Shown: positions 63,598 to 64,000 of the stretch, piece after piece
Position numbering within the stretch: position 1 is the first letter of the stretch
Layout: every line of letters begins with the position of its first letter
From: Paracoccus aestuarii
GTDB taxonomy: Bacteria; Pseudomonadota; Alphaproteobacteria; Rhodobacterales; Rhodobacteraceae
Length of the DNA stretch: 64,000 nucleotides
Assembly (NCBI RefSeq): GCF_028553885.1
Contig: NZ_CP067169.1
Location: 2,901,001-2,965,000, forward strand
Direction of reading: 5' to 3'
The notes under the pieces: model-generated
The model's input: the letters and a program-made list of their open reading frames with translations, nothing else
What the model was told of the DNA's origin: nothing
Databases searched by the model: none
Position numbers and translations under genes: made by a program

Positions 63598-64000
63598 TCA
63601 CGATCCGGCCGCGTCGGGGTTCTTCAGAAGCGCTATGACGTTCGCCATCTTCGCCTCGAGGAATGCCGTGTCTACGATCGCGCCGTAGCCTGTCGATCCC
63701 CAGCGCAGGAGGCCGATCTCCTTGATCGGATCTTCCAGCCGCGTGGCAAGCTGAGCCTTCCAGATGGGAAATGGTTCACCAAGCCGATACCACCGGCTGA
63801 ACGTCCTGGCCCATCCGGCTTCACGGCTCAGCCCGATCAAGGGGGATGTTCGGATGAAGCGGTCTCCCAGCAGGGGATGCCCGGTGACGTATCCCCAAAG
63901 GACCGGCAGGTCCGTCCCGTCCTTGACGAGGGCAATCCAAAGCTCGGCCAGCGGTGCTTGTGCGAGATCCTCTGGCTTAGGGCCGCACTCCAGTGCGGCA
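63598..64000 (-). CDS. Conserved hypothetical protein (DUF6634-like), 5' end outside window
   Basis: The frame is open from the window edge to a TGA at 63598, about 133 residues visible. It reads LECGPKPEDLAQAPLAELWI, VLWGYVTGHPLLGDRFIRTS and REAGWARTFSRWYRLGEP, a pattern I tentatively associate with DUF6634 proteins of Rhodobacteraceae. Function unknown. Probably co-transcribed with the XRE gene. Confidence 0.6.
   Translation of the reverse strand, partial: AALECGPKPEDLAQAPLAELWIALVKDGTDLPVLWGYVTGHPLLGDRFIRTSPLIGLSREAGWARTFSRWYRLGEPFPIWKAQLATRLEDPIKEIGLLRWGSTGYGAIVDTAFLEAKMANVIALLKNPDAAGS

Noticed and set aside
1..64000. CRISPR arrays, rRNA operons, replication origin
   Set aside because: No regularly spaced identical repeats, rRNA sequence, or DnaA-box/iteron cluster with a replication gene was seen on reading.

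Overview
The window is high-GC alphaproteobacterial DNA. Its gene content (TTT-type carboxylate transporter, LacI/GntR-like regulator, S49 peptidase with a tiny membrane ORF, IS5/IS66/IS91 elements of rhodobacterial type, SCO/PCuAC/DUF411 copper genes) suggests a Rhodobacteraceae member, probably Paracoccus-like. That assignment is inferred from protein flavour, not from a search.

Layout. 1-7.4 kb looks like core chromosome: the end of an IS5-family transposase, a DsbA-like protein, a small HNH protein, uvrC, and a minus-strand run of S49 peptidase, 39-aa membrane protein, Ca/Na antiporter and a pteridine-reductase-like SDR, then a LacI regulator and tRNA-Arg(CCT). From the tRNA onward the window is accessory: a lone TniQ-like gene, a secreted-protein fragment, a cysteine hydrolase with a divergent GlxA/AraC regulator, an HMA metallochaperone, a peptide ABC operon (permeases and ATPases intact, binding protein frameshifted, CocE-type hydrolase at the end) with a divergent LysR regulator, and a tctCBA-like transporter. 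A complete IS5/IS1182-type element follows at 25.0-26.4 kb.

26.4-35.9 kb is a metal/envelope module: a CadR/PbrR-type MerR regulator and a divergent Zn/Cd/Pb P-type ATPase share a typical 19-bp-spacer MerR promoter. The ATPase is followed on the same strand by an ICMT-like methyltransferase, LspA, DsbB, DsbA, SCO, PCuAC, SCO, DUF411 and two L,D-transpeptidases. A BASS-type transporter lies downstream of the regulator.

36-64 kb is a mobile-element-rich defence/accessory island. It holds a DUF262-HNH-AlbA_2 fusion, a degenerate IS91-type element, two convergent secreted ClpP-fold proteins, an IS66 element with perfect inverted repeats and an 8-bp target duplication inside a small gene, and a four-gene membrane operon (47.7-52.4 kb). 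The operon encodes a four-TM coiled-coil protein, a vWA-like anchored protein, a MotA/ExbB/ZorA-like channel subunit and a MotB/OmpA/ZorB-like subunit. After it come a UvrD-type helicase, two hypothetical proteins, an SRAP/YedK protein, a secreted thermonuclease, a truncated LysE exporter with a divergent Lrp regulator, an ABC-F ATPase, an SH3 lipoprotein, an AT-rich AAA ATPase + PIN nuclease pair, and an XRE regulator behind a partial gene.

The best candidate for an undescribed system is the operon at 47,744-52,432: it looks like an ion-driven ZorAB/MotAB-type envelope motor whose two partner genes are not the known Zorya effectors. The AAA-PIN pair and the DUF262-AlbA_2 fusion are further defence candidates.
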